64,000 nucleotides of DNA from Micromonospora arborensis (GTDB taxonomy: Bacteria > Actinomycetota > Actinomycetes > Mycobacteriales > Micromonosporaceae). Positions 16,943 through 24,791 of this stretch are shown piece after piece (the first letter of the stretch is position 1; the number at the start of each line of letters is the position of its first letter). Position numbers and translations under genes: made by a program. Location of the stretch: assembly GCF_003205615.1 (NCBI RefSeq), contig NZ_PYBV01000014.1, positions 165,779 through 229,778 on the forward strand, written 5' to 3'. The notes under the pieces are model-generated. The model was not told the DNA's origin. It saw only the letters and a program-made list of their open reading frames with translations, and did not search any database.

Positions 16943-17812
16943 GTGTCAACGCAGGTGCCCGCCCTCCTCGACGGCCTGGTGGACGACGCCGCCGTCTTCC
17001 CACCCGGCAGCGCCGCGCTGCCCGACGCCCTGACCGCCCACCGCCGGCACCGCACCGCCTGGTACGCCGACCTCGTCGGCCCGCTGCTGGTCCCGGCCTC
17101 GACCGTGGCGCGCGGCGACCTGAGTGGTCTCGTCGACCCCGGTACGGGCCTGGTGGTCGGCGTGATCGGTGACACCGGGATCGGGCACCTGCCTTTCGCG
17201 CTGTCGTTCCTGGCCCCGGACGGCGTCACCGCCCGCCAGGTCGAGGTGGCCGTCGCCAAGCGGGGCGAGGACCCGCTGCCCGGCGTCGCCGAACTGGTGC
17301 GACTGACCGGTGCCATGCCGGACGTCGAGGCCGTCTACGCCGAGCTGCCGCTGACCTTCGGGCTGATGGGCGCGCTGGACGCCTTGGCCGCCGCCCGCGA
17401 CGACGGGGTGCCGATCGCGGCCAAGTTCCGCACCGGCGGCCTGGCCGCCGAGCTGTTCCCCACGCCGGCCGAGTTGGCCGCGGTCATCTGCGCGTGCCGC
17501 GACCGTGGCCTGCCGTTCAAGCTCACCGCCGGGCTGCACCAGGCCGTCCGACACCTGGACCCGGAGACCGGGTTCACCCACCACGGCTACGCCAACGTGC
17601 TGGCTGCGACCCTGGCAGCCGCTGATGGTGAGAGTGCGGGGGCGGTCACCGAGCTGCTGACCGTGGTCGACCCGCGCCCTCTGGTGGAGCGCGCGACGGC
17701 ACGACTGACCGAACCCCGCCCACTGTGGGTCGGCTTCGGCTCGTGCAGCATCCTGGAACCACTTACCGATCTGATCCGGCTTGGGCTGGTGAACGGGGGC
17801 TACGACGCATGA
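16943..17812 (+). CDS. Conserved protein of unknown function in the homogentisate operon
   Basis: A 289-residue soluble protein, alternating beta/alpha, probably a TIM-barrel. Likely conserved signature segments are LVDDAAVFPPGSA near the N-terminus, AKFRTGG (about 153-159), LPFKLTAGLHQAVRH (about 190-204), GYANVL (about 213) and WVGFGSCSILEPL near the C-terminus. Lys, Arg and His in these loops look like active-site residues. The start is the GTG at 16943 with a TACATT hexamer 8 nt upstream. Its stop overlaps the fahA ATG (ATGA), so the two are coupled. No maleylacetoacetate isomerase is visible in the window, and this gene occupies the slot where one might be expected; that role is only a hypothesis. 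Confidence 0.8.
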   Translation: MSTQVPALLDGLVDDAAVFPPGSAALPDALTAHRRHRTAWYADLVGPLLVPASTVARGDLSGLVDPGTGLVVGVIGDTGIGHLPFALSFLAPDGVTARQVEVAVAKRGEDPLPGVAELVRLTGAMPDVEAVYAELPLTFGLMGALDALAAARDDGVPIAAKFRTGGLAAELFPTPAELAAVICACRDRGLPFKLTAGLHQAVRHLDPETGFTHHGYANVLAATLAAADGESAGAVTELLTVVDPRPLVERATARLTEPRPLWVGFGSCSILEPLTDLIRLGLVNGGYDA

Positions 17813-19005
17813 CCTGGGTGACCGGCGCCGACGGTTCGCCGTACGGGGTGACGAACCTGCCGTACGGGGTGTTCCGGACCGACGGGGGGCAGCCACGGAT
17901 CGGCGTACGGATCGGATCCTGGGTCTTCGACCTGGCTGCGGCCGAGGCCGCGGAGCTGGTGCTGGCCGCGGGTGCGCTGTGCCGACCCACCCTCAACGAG
18001 TTCATGGCGCTCGGTCGTCCGCAGTGGACGGCGGTACGGCAGCGGATCATTGAGCTGCTGACCGACCCGGCGCACCGGGCCGCGGTGGAGCCGATGCTGG
18101 TGCCCCTCGACGACGTGGAACTGCTGCTCCCGATCGAGGTCGCCGACTACGTCGACTTCTACTCGTCCGAGCACCACGCGTCCAACGTCGGGCAGATCTT
18201 CCGCCCCGGCCAGCCGCCGCTGCTGCCCAACTGGAAGCACCTGCCGATCGGCTACCACGGGCGGGCCGGCACGGTGGTCGTCTCCGGCACACCGGTGGTC
18301 CGGCCGACCGGGCAGCGCGCGTCCGCCGAGGGCCCGGTCACCGGCCCGTCGGTACGCCTCGACATCGAGGCCGAGGTCGGCTTCGTGGTGGGCGTACCCA
18401 GTGCGTTGGGCGACCGGGTGTCCGTCGACGACTTCGCCGACCACGTCTTCGGGGTGGTGCTGGTCAACGACTGGTCCGCCCGGGACATCCAGGCCTGGGA
18501 GTACCAGCCACTCGGCCCGTTCCTCGGCAAGTCGTTCGCTACCTCGGTGTCGGCCTGGGTCACGCCGCTGGACGCGCTCAGCGACGCCTTCGTGCCAGCC
18601 CCCGACCAGGACCCACCGGTCGCCGGCTACCTGCATGCCGTGCCGCACCTCGGCCTGGACCTCCGCCTGGCGGTCGAGTGGAACGGCGAGCAGGTGAGCG
18701 AGCCGCCGTTCGCCACCATGTACTGGACCCCCGCGCAGCAGTTGGCGCACCTCACCGTCAACGGCGCGTCACTGCGCACCGGCGACCTGTACGCCTCCGG
18801 CACCGTCTCCGGCCCGGACCGATCGCAGGTGGGCTCGTTCCTGGAACTGACCTGGGGCGGGGCGGAGCCGGTCAAGGTCGGCGAGGAGAGCCGCACCTTC
18901 CTCGCCGACGGAGACACGGTGACGATCACCGCCACCGCGCCCGGCCCGGACGGCACCACCATCGCCCTGGGCCAGGTCACCGGCACGATTCGTCCAGCTC
19001 GCTGA
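17809..19005 (+). CDS. fahA: Fumarylacetoacetase
   Basis: Last step of homogentisate breakdown: hydrolyses fumarylacetoacetate to fumarate and acetoacetate. Metal and catalytic residues are recognisable in DYVDFYSSEHHASNVG (Asp and the catalytic His), DIEAEVGFV (E-x-E), VNDWSARDIQAWEY (Asp) and GPFLGKSF (Lys). The 398-residue length and the small N-terminal SH3-like domain (PYGVFRTDGG) match the family. ATG 17809 overlaps the preceding stop by 4 bp. The ~170 bp downstream contain no evident gene. Confidence 0.93.
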   Translation: MTWVTGADGSPYGVTNLPYGVFRTDGGQPRIGVRIGSWVFDLAAAEAAELVLAAGALCRPTLNEFMALGRPQWTAVRQRIIELLTDPAHRAAVEPMLVPLDDVELLLPIEVADYVDFYSSEHHASNVGQIFRPGQPPLLPNWKHLPIGYHGRAGTVVVSGTPVVRPTGQRASAEGPVTGPSVRLDIEAEVGFVVGVPSALGDRVSVDDFADHVFGVVLVNDWSARDIQAWEYQPLGPFLGKSFATSVSAWVTPLDALSDAFVPAPDQDPPVAGYLHAVPHLGLDLRLAVEWNGEQVSEPPFATMYWTPAQQLAHLTVNGASLRTGDLYASGTVSGPDRSQVGSFLELTWGGAEPVKVGEESRTFLADGDTVTITATAPGPDGTTIALGQVTGTIRPAR

Positions 19006-19176
19006 GCGGGAACGTTCCAGCCGTCTCGTCCGTGGGACTCGTGATCGCACCCGCTGTGCGATCATCCGCCCTGGTTAACCCGTTGATCGTCCGGATTCGT
19101 CGCCTCGCCGCGCGATCCGGGTCGGGCCGTACCCGGCTGCCAGCGGTGGGGCATCCCATCGCACACGGAGGTAACG

Positions 19177-19389
19177 ATGATGCACGATCTCACGGGCGCG
19201 GTCTGGCGTACCAGTAGCCGCTCGAACGACCAGGGGCTCTGCGTGGAGGTAGCCGACAACCTGGCCGATGTCCACGGTCTGGTCGCGATCCGCGACTCGA
19301 AGGATCAGGCCGGCCCCACACTCGCGGTCAGCCCGCCTGGGTGGACAGCGTTCATCGGCGCGATTCAGGTCGGTCGCTTCGAACGCTGA
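19177..19389 (+). CDS. Orphan DUF397-domain protein
   Basis: A 70-residue protein with the DUF397 hallmarks WRTSSRSNDQGLCVEVA, VAIRDSKD and the C-terminal Trp-containing WTAFIGAI. These small proteins usually sit directly after an HTH/DUF5753 regulator (as at 37341 in this window) and are related in context to the BldB/WhiJ-type systems of streptomycetes. Here no HTH gene is adjacent. The start is ATG 19177 or 19180; GGAGG lies 6-10 nt upstream. A terminator follows. Confidence 0.85.
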   Translation: MMHDLTGAVWRTSSRSNDQGLCVEVADNLADVHGLVAIRDSKDQAGPTLAVSPPGWTAFIGAIQVGRFER

Positions 19390-19450
19390 CCGATGCTCCG
19401 GCTTCGGTCGACGACGACCGGTGCCGAGCAGCCACCTGATCGGACAAAGC

Positions 19451-19484
19451 GGCCTCCGGGGGTGGAAATTCCGTCCCGGAGGCC
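19451..19484 (+). terminator. Terminator after the orphan DUF397 gene
   Basis: A 10-bp perfect stem GGCCTCCGGG / CCCGGAGGCC with 14-nt loop, 62 bp after the DUF397 stop codon. No strong T tract follows, as is common in high-GC genomes. Confidence 0.6.
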
Positions 19485-19532
19485 CCGTCCGGCCCTTACT
19501 CCGCGTACCGTCGGGGACACGGGGAGGGTGGC

Positions 19533-20015
19533 ATGTCGACGGTGGCGGTTACCAGGTTCATCGAGGCGCACGCTGTCGATGTCTGGCGTCTGTTGACCGA
19601 CCTGCCCGGCCGTGCGGCCCGGCTCACCGCGGCCGGCCCGATCGAGGTGCTCACCCCGGGTCCGTTCGGGCCGGGCACCGCCTGGCGTGAGGAGCGTGCC
19701 CAGCCGGGCGGCGGCACACTGACCGAAGAGTTCCTCGTGGTGGAGACACTCGCCCCACACCGGCTGGTGCTCTGTTCCTCCGGTGCCGGCGTGGATTACC
19801 GGATCACCTGGAGTCTGCGGCCGGTCCGCCGTCGCCGTCGCGGTTGCACGGCGGTCACCGTCACCCAGGAGGCGGTGCCGACCGCTCCGTACGGCCGGGT
19901 GGTGGCGCTGCTGCTCGGTGGCCTCGCCGCGCGGGCGGTCGAGGTGGCACTCCGGCGTGACCTCGCCGACCTGGCCGTGGCGGCCGGTGCCACCGGCTCC
20001 GTCGAAGCCGCCTGA
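19533..20015 (+). CDS. SRPBCC-family protein (polyketide cyclase/START-like)
   Basis: A 160-residue helix-grip protein. Indications are the N-terminal strand and helix VTRFIEAHAVDVWRLLTDLPG, the central FLVVETLAPHRLVLCS strand pair and the long C-terminal helix AARAVEVALRRDLADLAV. The fold binds hydrophobic ligands. The specific ligand is unknown. ATG 19533 has GGGAGGG about 4-5 nt upstream. It precedes a PQQ-like propeller gene by 101 bp on the same strand. Confidence 0.75.
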   Translation: MSTVAVTRFIEAHAVDVWRLLTDLPGRAARLTAAGPIEVLTPGPFGPGTAWREERAQPGGGTLTEEFLVVETLAPHRLVLCSSGAGVDYRITWSLRPVRRRRRGCTAVTVTQEAVPTAPYGRVVALLLGGLAARAVEVALRRDLADLAVAAGATGSVEAA

Positions 20016-20116
20016 CCGCGAGCCGGTCACCCCCGCGCCGAGCCCGACCGTGACCGCCGCGACCTGGGCGGGGTTCGGCCGGTGCCGCTGGGTAGGGTGC
20101 CGGGCGGAGGTGCGGC

Positions 20117-21373
20117 ATGGGGATCCCGAGGGGCCGGCGAAGGCTCGCGATGGCGGTCGCGGCGCTGCTCGCGACCGTGGCCGTCGTGGTCATCGTCTAC
20201 CGGGTGCTCGCGCCGGCCGAGGTGAGCACGGTGGCCCGGGGCGCTTATCCGGCCGCGGCCCGACCGGCCGCCGGTGTGGTCGGTCGACTGCCGGTCGCCC
20301 CGTTGATCGTGGACGGGAGGCTGCGGGTGTACGCCGCGCACCGCCAGGTCTATGCCGACCAGCCGGTCGACGGGCGGTACCGGAACAGCCCGTTCTGGTC
20401 GTACCGACGCTGGCCGGCGGAGTTGACCGGGGTGGTGGCCAGCGGCAGCGTCGTGGTCAGCCGTTGGTCCGACGGTCAACTTGTCGCGCTCGACGCGCCG
20501 ACCGGCCGGGTGCGCTGGAAGACCGACGGCCCGAAGCCCGGCGGGAGTGCGGCGCTGGTGCGGCGTACCGGTGCGGCCACCGTCTGGGACCCGCGCGGGC
20601 TGCACCTCACCGACCTTCCGGACGGCCGCACGGTGGTGGTGGTCAGCGGAGACGCCCAGGCGCGCGGGGTCGAGTTGAGCGCCGGTCGGGAACTGTGGCG
20701 GGCCGATCTGCCCGGCGGTTGCCGCACCGACGTCGGCACCACGGCTTCCGGGCAACTGGTCGGTCTGGACGCCTGCGCCGGGCCGGCGACTCTCGAGTTC
20801 CGGGACGCGGCGACCGGTGCGGTGCGCGAACGCTGGCGACCGCCGGGTGGTCCGGACGAGTTGGTGGTGACTCCGCTCGGTTGTCGTACCGGCCGGTCGT
20901 CCTGCTCGGCTCTGCGCACCGCTGGGCCGGGCGACGCGGGCGGCCGGGGTTGGCTGCTGGACGCCGGGGAGCCGGTGGCTGCCCCCGCGCTGGATCCCGC
21001 CGGCGCCCTCGTGGTCGGTGCACAGGTCGTCGTGGTGCTCGACGGGGTGGCGGTGGGTCGGTCGGCGCGTACCGGCACCGAGCTGTGGCGGTCCGCGGAC
21101 CTGGGTACGGCACGGCTTCTGGCCGCGCAGCCCGGCCGGGTGCATCTGCTGACCGAGGCGAACGACCTGGTGACGCTGGACCCGGCGACCGGTACGCAAC
21201 TGTCCCGCTTCCCGCTCAAGGTCGGACGAGATGGGACGGGCTGGGCGCCCGGGGCCGTGGCAGCCGAGGGCGGCTACGTCGCGGTGGAACGGCTCCGCCG
21301 GCCGGTGGACCCGGACGCCGACGACGAGCGCTACTACCTGACGCCAGAGGCGGTGATCCTGGCTGCCACCTGA
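20117..21373 (+). CDS. Membrane-anchored PQQ-like beta-propeller protein (1)
   Basis: A 418-residue protein with an N-terminal transmembrane anchor (about 11-32) and an extracytoplasmic domain of repeated blades such as LVALDAPTGRVRWKTDG, WLLDAGEPVAAP, GRSARTGTELWRS and LVTLDPATGTQLSRF. The A-x-x-x-G-x-x-x-W pattern is that of BamB/PQQ-like propellers. Without quinoprotein residues it is more likely a structural or binding protein than an enzyme. GGAGG precedes ATG 20117. A paralogous architecture lies at 27890. Confidence 0.8.
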   Translation: MGIPRGRRRLAMAVAALLATVAVVVIVYRVLAPAEVSTVARGAYPAAARPAAGVVGRLPVAPLIVDGRLRVYAAHRQVYADQPVDGRYRNSPFWSYRRWPAELTGVVASGSVVVSRWSDGQLVALDAPTGRVRWKTDGPKPGGSAALVRRTGAATVWDPRGLHLTDLPDGRTVVVVSGDAQARGVELSAGRELWRADLPGGCRTDVGTTASGQLVGLDACAGPATLEFRDAATGAVRERWRPPGGPDELVVTPLGCRTGRSSCSALRTAGPGDAGGRGWLLDAGEPVAAPALDPAGALVVGAQVVVVLDGVAVGRSARTGTELWRSADLGTARLLAAQPGRVHLLTEANDLVTLDPATGTQLSRFPLKVGRDGTGWAPGAVAAEGGYVAVERLRRPVDPDADDERYYLTPEAVILAAT

Positions 21374-21400
21374 TCGTGGCGTCTCTGGCACCCGGACAGT

Positions 21401-21449
21401 TGAACCGTCCATTCCCTTTGTCCGTAAAGGGTATGTTTTTCACGGTTCA
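21401..21449 (+). promoter_or_regulatory. Nested inverted repeat upstream of the LPXTG gene
   Basis: Outer arms TGAACCGT (21401-21408) and ACGGTTCA (21442-21449) enclose inner arms CCCTTT (21414-21419) and AAAGGG (21426-21431). The repeat ends 26 nt before the start codon. It could be an operator, a leader hairpin or a terminator for the preceding gene; the following TTTTT is inside, not after, the outer stem, which argues against a simple terminator. Confidence 0.4.
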
Positions 21450-21475
21450 GGTTTCCGTTGGGAAGGGGTCGGCGC

Positions 21476-21877
21476 ATGGGCAGGACAGCAGCTAACTACC
21501 TCGTGGGTGGCGCACTAGCCGCCGCGAGCCTCGCGCTGGCGGTACCGCCGGTGCTTGCCGCGGATCCCGCGTCGGCGCGGGGGTTCAGCGCCGTCCGGGC
21601 CGCACCGTCGGCGGACACCGGCGTCACCTTCGAGATCCTGCCCGCGCCGACGCTCACGCCGACGCAACCCGCGCCACCCACCCCCACACCCACACAGCCC
21701 GCGCCACCCACGCCCACGCCAACGGAAACCACGCCGGCACCACCCCAACCCTCGCCCAGTCATGGTGGCGAGCTGCCGGTCACCGGTCCCGGTGGATCGA
21801 CGCTGGTGCTCACCGGACTGGGTGTGACCCTGCTGGTCGTCGGTGGGCTCGCCGCGCGCCGCAGGCGGCCGGTCTGA
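21476..21877 (+). CDS. LPXTG-anchored small surface protein
   Basis: A 133-residue exported protein: signal peptide (about 1-28, cleavage near VLAADP), Pro/Thr-rich spacer with repeated PAPPTPTPT units, then LPVTG, a hydrophobic stretch and the basic tail RRRRP, a complete class-C/E type sortase sorting signal. It should be linked to peptidoglycan. No sortase gene is in the window. The ATG 21476 was chosen because GGGAAGGGG lies 8 nt upstream. The mature domain is too short for a recognised fold. Confidence 0.8.
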   Translation: MGRTAANYLVGGALAAASLALAVPPVLAADPASARGFSAVRAAPSADTGVTFEILPAPTLTPTQPAPPTPTPTQPAPPTPTPTETTPAPPQPSPSHGGELPVTGPGGSTLVLTGLGVTLLVVGGLAARRRRPV

Positions 21878-21880
21878 CGT

Positions 21881-21918
21881 GCCGCCGCCGGCGGCTGGTA
21901 GAGCCCGCCGCCGGCGGC
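21881..21918. terminator. GC-rich hairpin between convergent surface-protein genes
   Basis: Two copies of GCCGCCGGCGGC, each self-complementary and complementary to the other, separated by about 11 nt. Located just after the LPXTG stop and before the end of the DUF916-like gene; likely a bidirectional terminator without T tracts. Confidence 0.5.
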
Positions 21919-21946
21919 CGATCTGCTGTGCGACCGCCGGCGTGTG

Positions 21947-23005
21947 TCAACGTCCGACGGGAATCCGCTCCCGTGGGGCGTCGGTGGGGGGTCGGGGGGA
22001 CTGCCGCCGGGATCGGCGGACCAGCACCGCGAGGCCGGTGAGAAGCAGCAGGCCCGCGATGGCCGCCCCCACGGTCCAGACGGACGTCATCCGGGAGATG
22101 ACGCTGCCCCGCTCTCCGACCTGGCCCGCGTCGGGGAACTGGATCTGCGCGGTGATGCTGCGCTTCACCATCCCGCTCTCCAGGTTCACCTCGATCTTCC
22201 AGGGCCCGTTCGGCAACTCGGCTGGTAGCCGTGCGATGACCTGCCCGGAGCCACCCGGCGGTAGCGTGACGCCCTGCGCCACCGGGAACGGGCCGGCACG
22301 GCTGTCGGCCGGTCCGTCGGTCAGGGCGACCGAGCCGGTCAGGTCGATGGCACGACCGCCGGTGTTGGTGACCTGGGCGGTCACCGTGGGCACCCCCTCC
22401 GGGCCGCGGGCCGGGCGAAGCTCACCGATCGAGAAGTCGGAGACTGGTTCGCCACCGGGTCCGATGTCGAGGTACATCCGGACGCCGACCCGGTGGATCT
22501 GGGTGACCTCCCCGCCCTCTCGGGGCGCGGACGTGGCGGACGCCCAGATCACCCCGTACCGCTCGCCGCGCGAGGCGGGCGGCGGCACCGTGACGGTCGC
22601 CAGGACTCGGGCCTCGCCCCACGGCTCGACCTCGACAGCCGACTTGTCGAGGGTGATCCATGAGGTCAGCTCGTTGGCCGCACGACCCTCGCCGAACTTG
22701 AACCCCGAACCCTCGACGGTCGCCGCCGCCGGATACACGTCGATGCGGCGGGTCTCGTCGGTGCGGTTGGTGATCAGCAGTTGGCGCTTGATGGTGGTGC
22801 CCGGCGGGAGGTGATCGACGATGTAACGCAACGCCCGGGGGTCGTCGCGGCGGTTGGTGGGTGCCTCCAGCAGCCGGATCCCGAGGCGGTCGTCGGCGTC
22901 TGGCTCGGCCGCGCCGGCCCGGGTCGACAGACCCGGACCGGCGAGGGAGAGCAGCGCCAGTGCGACCGCGACGGTCGACCGGCCGTGGCGGCTAGGCCAC
23001 CGAAT
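21947..23005 (-). CDS. DUF916/WxL peptidoglycan-domain-like membrane protein, non-canonical start
   Basis: A secreted beta-rich protein (segments PGTTIKRQLLITNRTDETRRI, VTVPPPASRGERYGVIW, VTNTGGRAIDLTG) with a C-terminal transmembrane helix (WTVGAAIAGLLLLTGLAVLV) and basic tail. This is the layout of DUF916 proteins that partner WxL-domain proteins. The first ATG/GTG/TTG in frame is TTG 22831, but the frame stays open upstream to 23008 and encodes a perfect signal peptide (RWPSRHGRSTVAVALALLSL..., cleavage near RAGAAEP). The only plausible initiator is ATT at 23003-23005, overlapping the end of the WxL-like gene. An ATT start, coupling or a sequencing error are the options. Confidence 0.65.
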   Translation of the reverse strand: MRWPSRHGRSTVAVALALLSLAGPGLSTRAGAAEPDADDRLGIRLLEAPTNRRDDPRALRYIVDHLPPGTTIKRQLLITNRTDETRRIDVYPAAATVEGSGFKFGEGRAANELTSWITLDKSAVEVEPWGEARVLATVTVPPPASRGERYGVIWASATSAPREGGEVTQIHRVGVRMYLDIGPGGEPVSDFSIGELRPARGPEGVPTVTAQVTNTGGRAIDLTGSVALTDGPADSRAGPFPVAQGVTLPPGGSGQVIARLPAELPNGPWKIEVNLESGMVKRSITAQIQFPDAGQVGERGSVISRMTSVWTVGAAIAGLLLLTGLAVLVRRSRRQSPRPPTDAPRERIPVGR

Positions 23006-23546
23006 GCGTCACCGTCCCGGTGTAGATGCCCGCGATGCTGTCCAGCGGGACGTTGACGATCAGGGTCGGGTTCCAGGTCGCGGTGTTACCACCGGTGCCG
23101 CCCGTGTGGGTGAACGCGGTGACCGGGGTGACGCTGGACAGCGGCTCCGCGGCGGCGGCATTGACCTGGCCCGGCGTGAAGGTGCCGGTGCCGGTGGTCG
23201 CGGTGGCGGGGCCCGACCAGTAGTCGATCTCTTCCGGCAGGACCGTCTCCGCGGGGGTGCCGCCACCGGTCTGGAAGACGCTGGCGGTCACCGAGGCCAC
23301 CCAGGAGGCGTCCGCCGCACCCCGGGAGTCGGTGACCGTGACCGCGCCGAGTTGGCCGGTGATGGTGCTACCGGGCGCGCCGCTGCCCAGGTCGGCGGTG
23401 GCCGGCGCGTCGATGTCGAGGGTGCCCACCTCCACCTCGAAGGTGACGGTGGTGGTGTCGGTGGGCGCGGCGGAGGCCGGCGCGGCGAGGAAGCCGACCA
23501 TCGCGGCGGCGGCCGCTCCGGCGAGGCAGATCTTGGCAGTACGCAC
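22992..23546 (-). CDS. WxL-domain-like secreted surface protein
   Basis: A 184-residue secreted protein: signal peptide (about 1-26, ASA/APTD cleavage), then a beta-rich domain starting TVTFEVEVGTLDIDAP and ending with ATWNPTLIVNVPLDSIAGIYTGTVTHSVA-type strands. That C-terminus (Trp, then I-x-V-P, then A-G-x-Y-x-G-T-V-T) resembles the distal motif of WxL domains, which bind peptidoglycan non-covalently. It immediately precedes and overlaps the DUF916-like gene, matching the known WxL/DUF916 pairing in Firmicutes. The GTG start is at 23546. Confidence 0.7.
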   Translation of the reverse strand: MRTAKICLAGAAAAAMVGFLAAPASAAPTDTTTVTFEVEVGTLDIDAPATADLGSGAPGSTITGQLGAVTVTDSRGAADASWVASVTASVFQTGGGTPAETVLPEEIDYWSGPATATTGTGTFTPGQVNAAAAEPLSSVTPVTAFTHTGGTGGNTATWNPTLIVNVPLDSIAGIYTGTVTHSVA

Positions 23547-23566
23547 TGTTTGTTACCCCGTTTTCT

Positions 23567-23609
23567 CGAAGTGAGCCGGCGTGAGTCCTCGGCACATCCG
23601 GCTACTTCG
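23567..23609 (-). promoter_or_regulatory. Hairpin in the leader of the WxL-like gene
   Basis: Arms CGAAGTGAGCCGG (23567-23579) and CCGGCTACTTCG (23598-23609) pair over 12 bp with one bulged G. The structure lies 20-60 nt upstream of the GTG start. Whether it acts as an operator or in the mRNA is not known. Confidence 0.35.
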
Positions 23610-23687
23610 GAAGATAGGGCAGTTAGCGGTCAGAATTGGACAAACAGAACTTATAGCCCGATCTGGGTCATCCAATCGGTGTGGTGC

Positions 23688-24791
23688 TCAGGCCAGGGCC
23701 GACTCGGCAGCGGTCAGGAACGCGTCGTTCTCGGCCGGAGTGCCGATGGTGACCCGGACGCCGTCCCCGGCGAACGGTCGCACGATCACTCCGCGCGCCT
23801 CGCACGCCTTGCCGAACGCCACCGCCTGCTCGCCCAGCGGCAGCCAGACGAAGTTGGCCTGGCTCGTCGGCACCTCGGGCACGAACTTGCGCAGCGCCTC
23901 GGTGACGCGGTCCCGCTCCGCGACGACCAGAGCGCAGCGGCGCTCCATCTCGGGGACCTGGGTCAGCGCCGCGAGCGCCCCGGCCTGGGCTGCCGTGCTC
24001 GTGGAGAACGGGGTCGCCACCTTACGGATCGCGGCGGCCACCACCGGCTGGGCGACCAGCCAACCGATCCGCAGCCCGGCCAGACCCCACGCCTTCGACA
24101 GGGTCCGCAACACCGCCACGTTGGGCCGGTCCAGGTAGTCGAGGCCGTTCGGCACCTCCGGGTCGGTGACGAACTCCCGGTACGCCTCGTCGATGACCAC
24201 CAGCACGTCGTCCGGTACCGAGTCGAGGAACCGGTCCAACTCGGCCCGGCGCAGCGCGGTGCCGGTGGGGTTGTTCGGGTTGCAGACCAGGATCACCCGG
24301 GTCCGGTCGGTCACGGCGGCGGCCATCGCCGCCAGGTCGTGCCCGTGCCCGGCGTCGTTGGGCACCCGCACGCTCGTCGCGCCGCTGGTCGCCGCGATGA
24401 TCGGGTACGCCTCGAAGGACCGCCACGCGTAGAGCACCTCGTCGCCGGGCAGACAGGTCGCCCGGACCAGGTGCTCGGCGAGCGCCACCGACCCGCAGCC
24501 GGTGGCGATCCGGTCGGCGTCCACCCCGTACTGCTGGGCGAGCGCGTCACGCAGCGCGACCACACCCATGTCCGGGTAGCGGTGCGAGGCGGTGATCGCC
24601 TCGGTGACCGCCTCCACCACGCCAGGCAGCGGCCCGTACGGAACCTCGTTGCTGGCCAGCTTGATGGCTTCCGGCAGGCCCAGCTCGCGAGCCAGGTCGG
24701 CGGGGCTGCGCCCGGGCACGTAGTTCGGCAGCGCGTCCAGGTCGGCGCGGGTCAGCCGCAGCGCCGGCTGGTGGCGTCCGGAGTCGGTCAT
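23688..24791 (-). CDS. hisC: Histidinol-phosphate / aromatic aminotransferase
   Basis: A fold-type I PLP enzyme of 367 residues: LASNEVPYGPLP near the N-terminus, the conserved NPNNPTG substrate/PLP region, the DEAYREF Asp/Tyr pair, the PLP lysine in TLSKAWGLAGLRIG, and the phosphate-binding Arg. HisC and the aromatic aminotransferase Pat of actinobacteria are near-identical in these motifs. The location beside hpd favours a tyrosine/phenylpyruvate role (forming 4-hydroxyphenylpyruvate), but this is inference. ATG 24791 overlaps the RDD gene stop (ATGA). Confidence 0.88.
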   Translation of the reverse strand: MTDSGRHQPALRLTRADLDALPNYVPGRSPADLARELGLPEAIKLASNEVPYGPLPGVVEAVTEAITASHRYPDMGVVALRDALAQQYGVDADRIATGCGSVALAEHLVRATCLPGDEVLYAWRSFEAYPIIAATSGATSVRVPNDAGHGHDLAAMAAAVTDRTRVILVCNPNNPTGTALRRAELDRFLDSVPDDVLVVIDEAYREFVTDPEVPNGLDYLDRPNVAVLRTLSKAWGLAGLRIGWLVAQPVVAAAIRKVATPFSTSTAAQAGALAALTQVPEMERRCALVVAERDRVTEALRKFVPEVPTSQANFVWLPLGEQAVAFGKACEARGVIVRPFAGDGVRVTIGTPAENDAFLTAAESALA

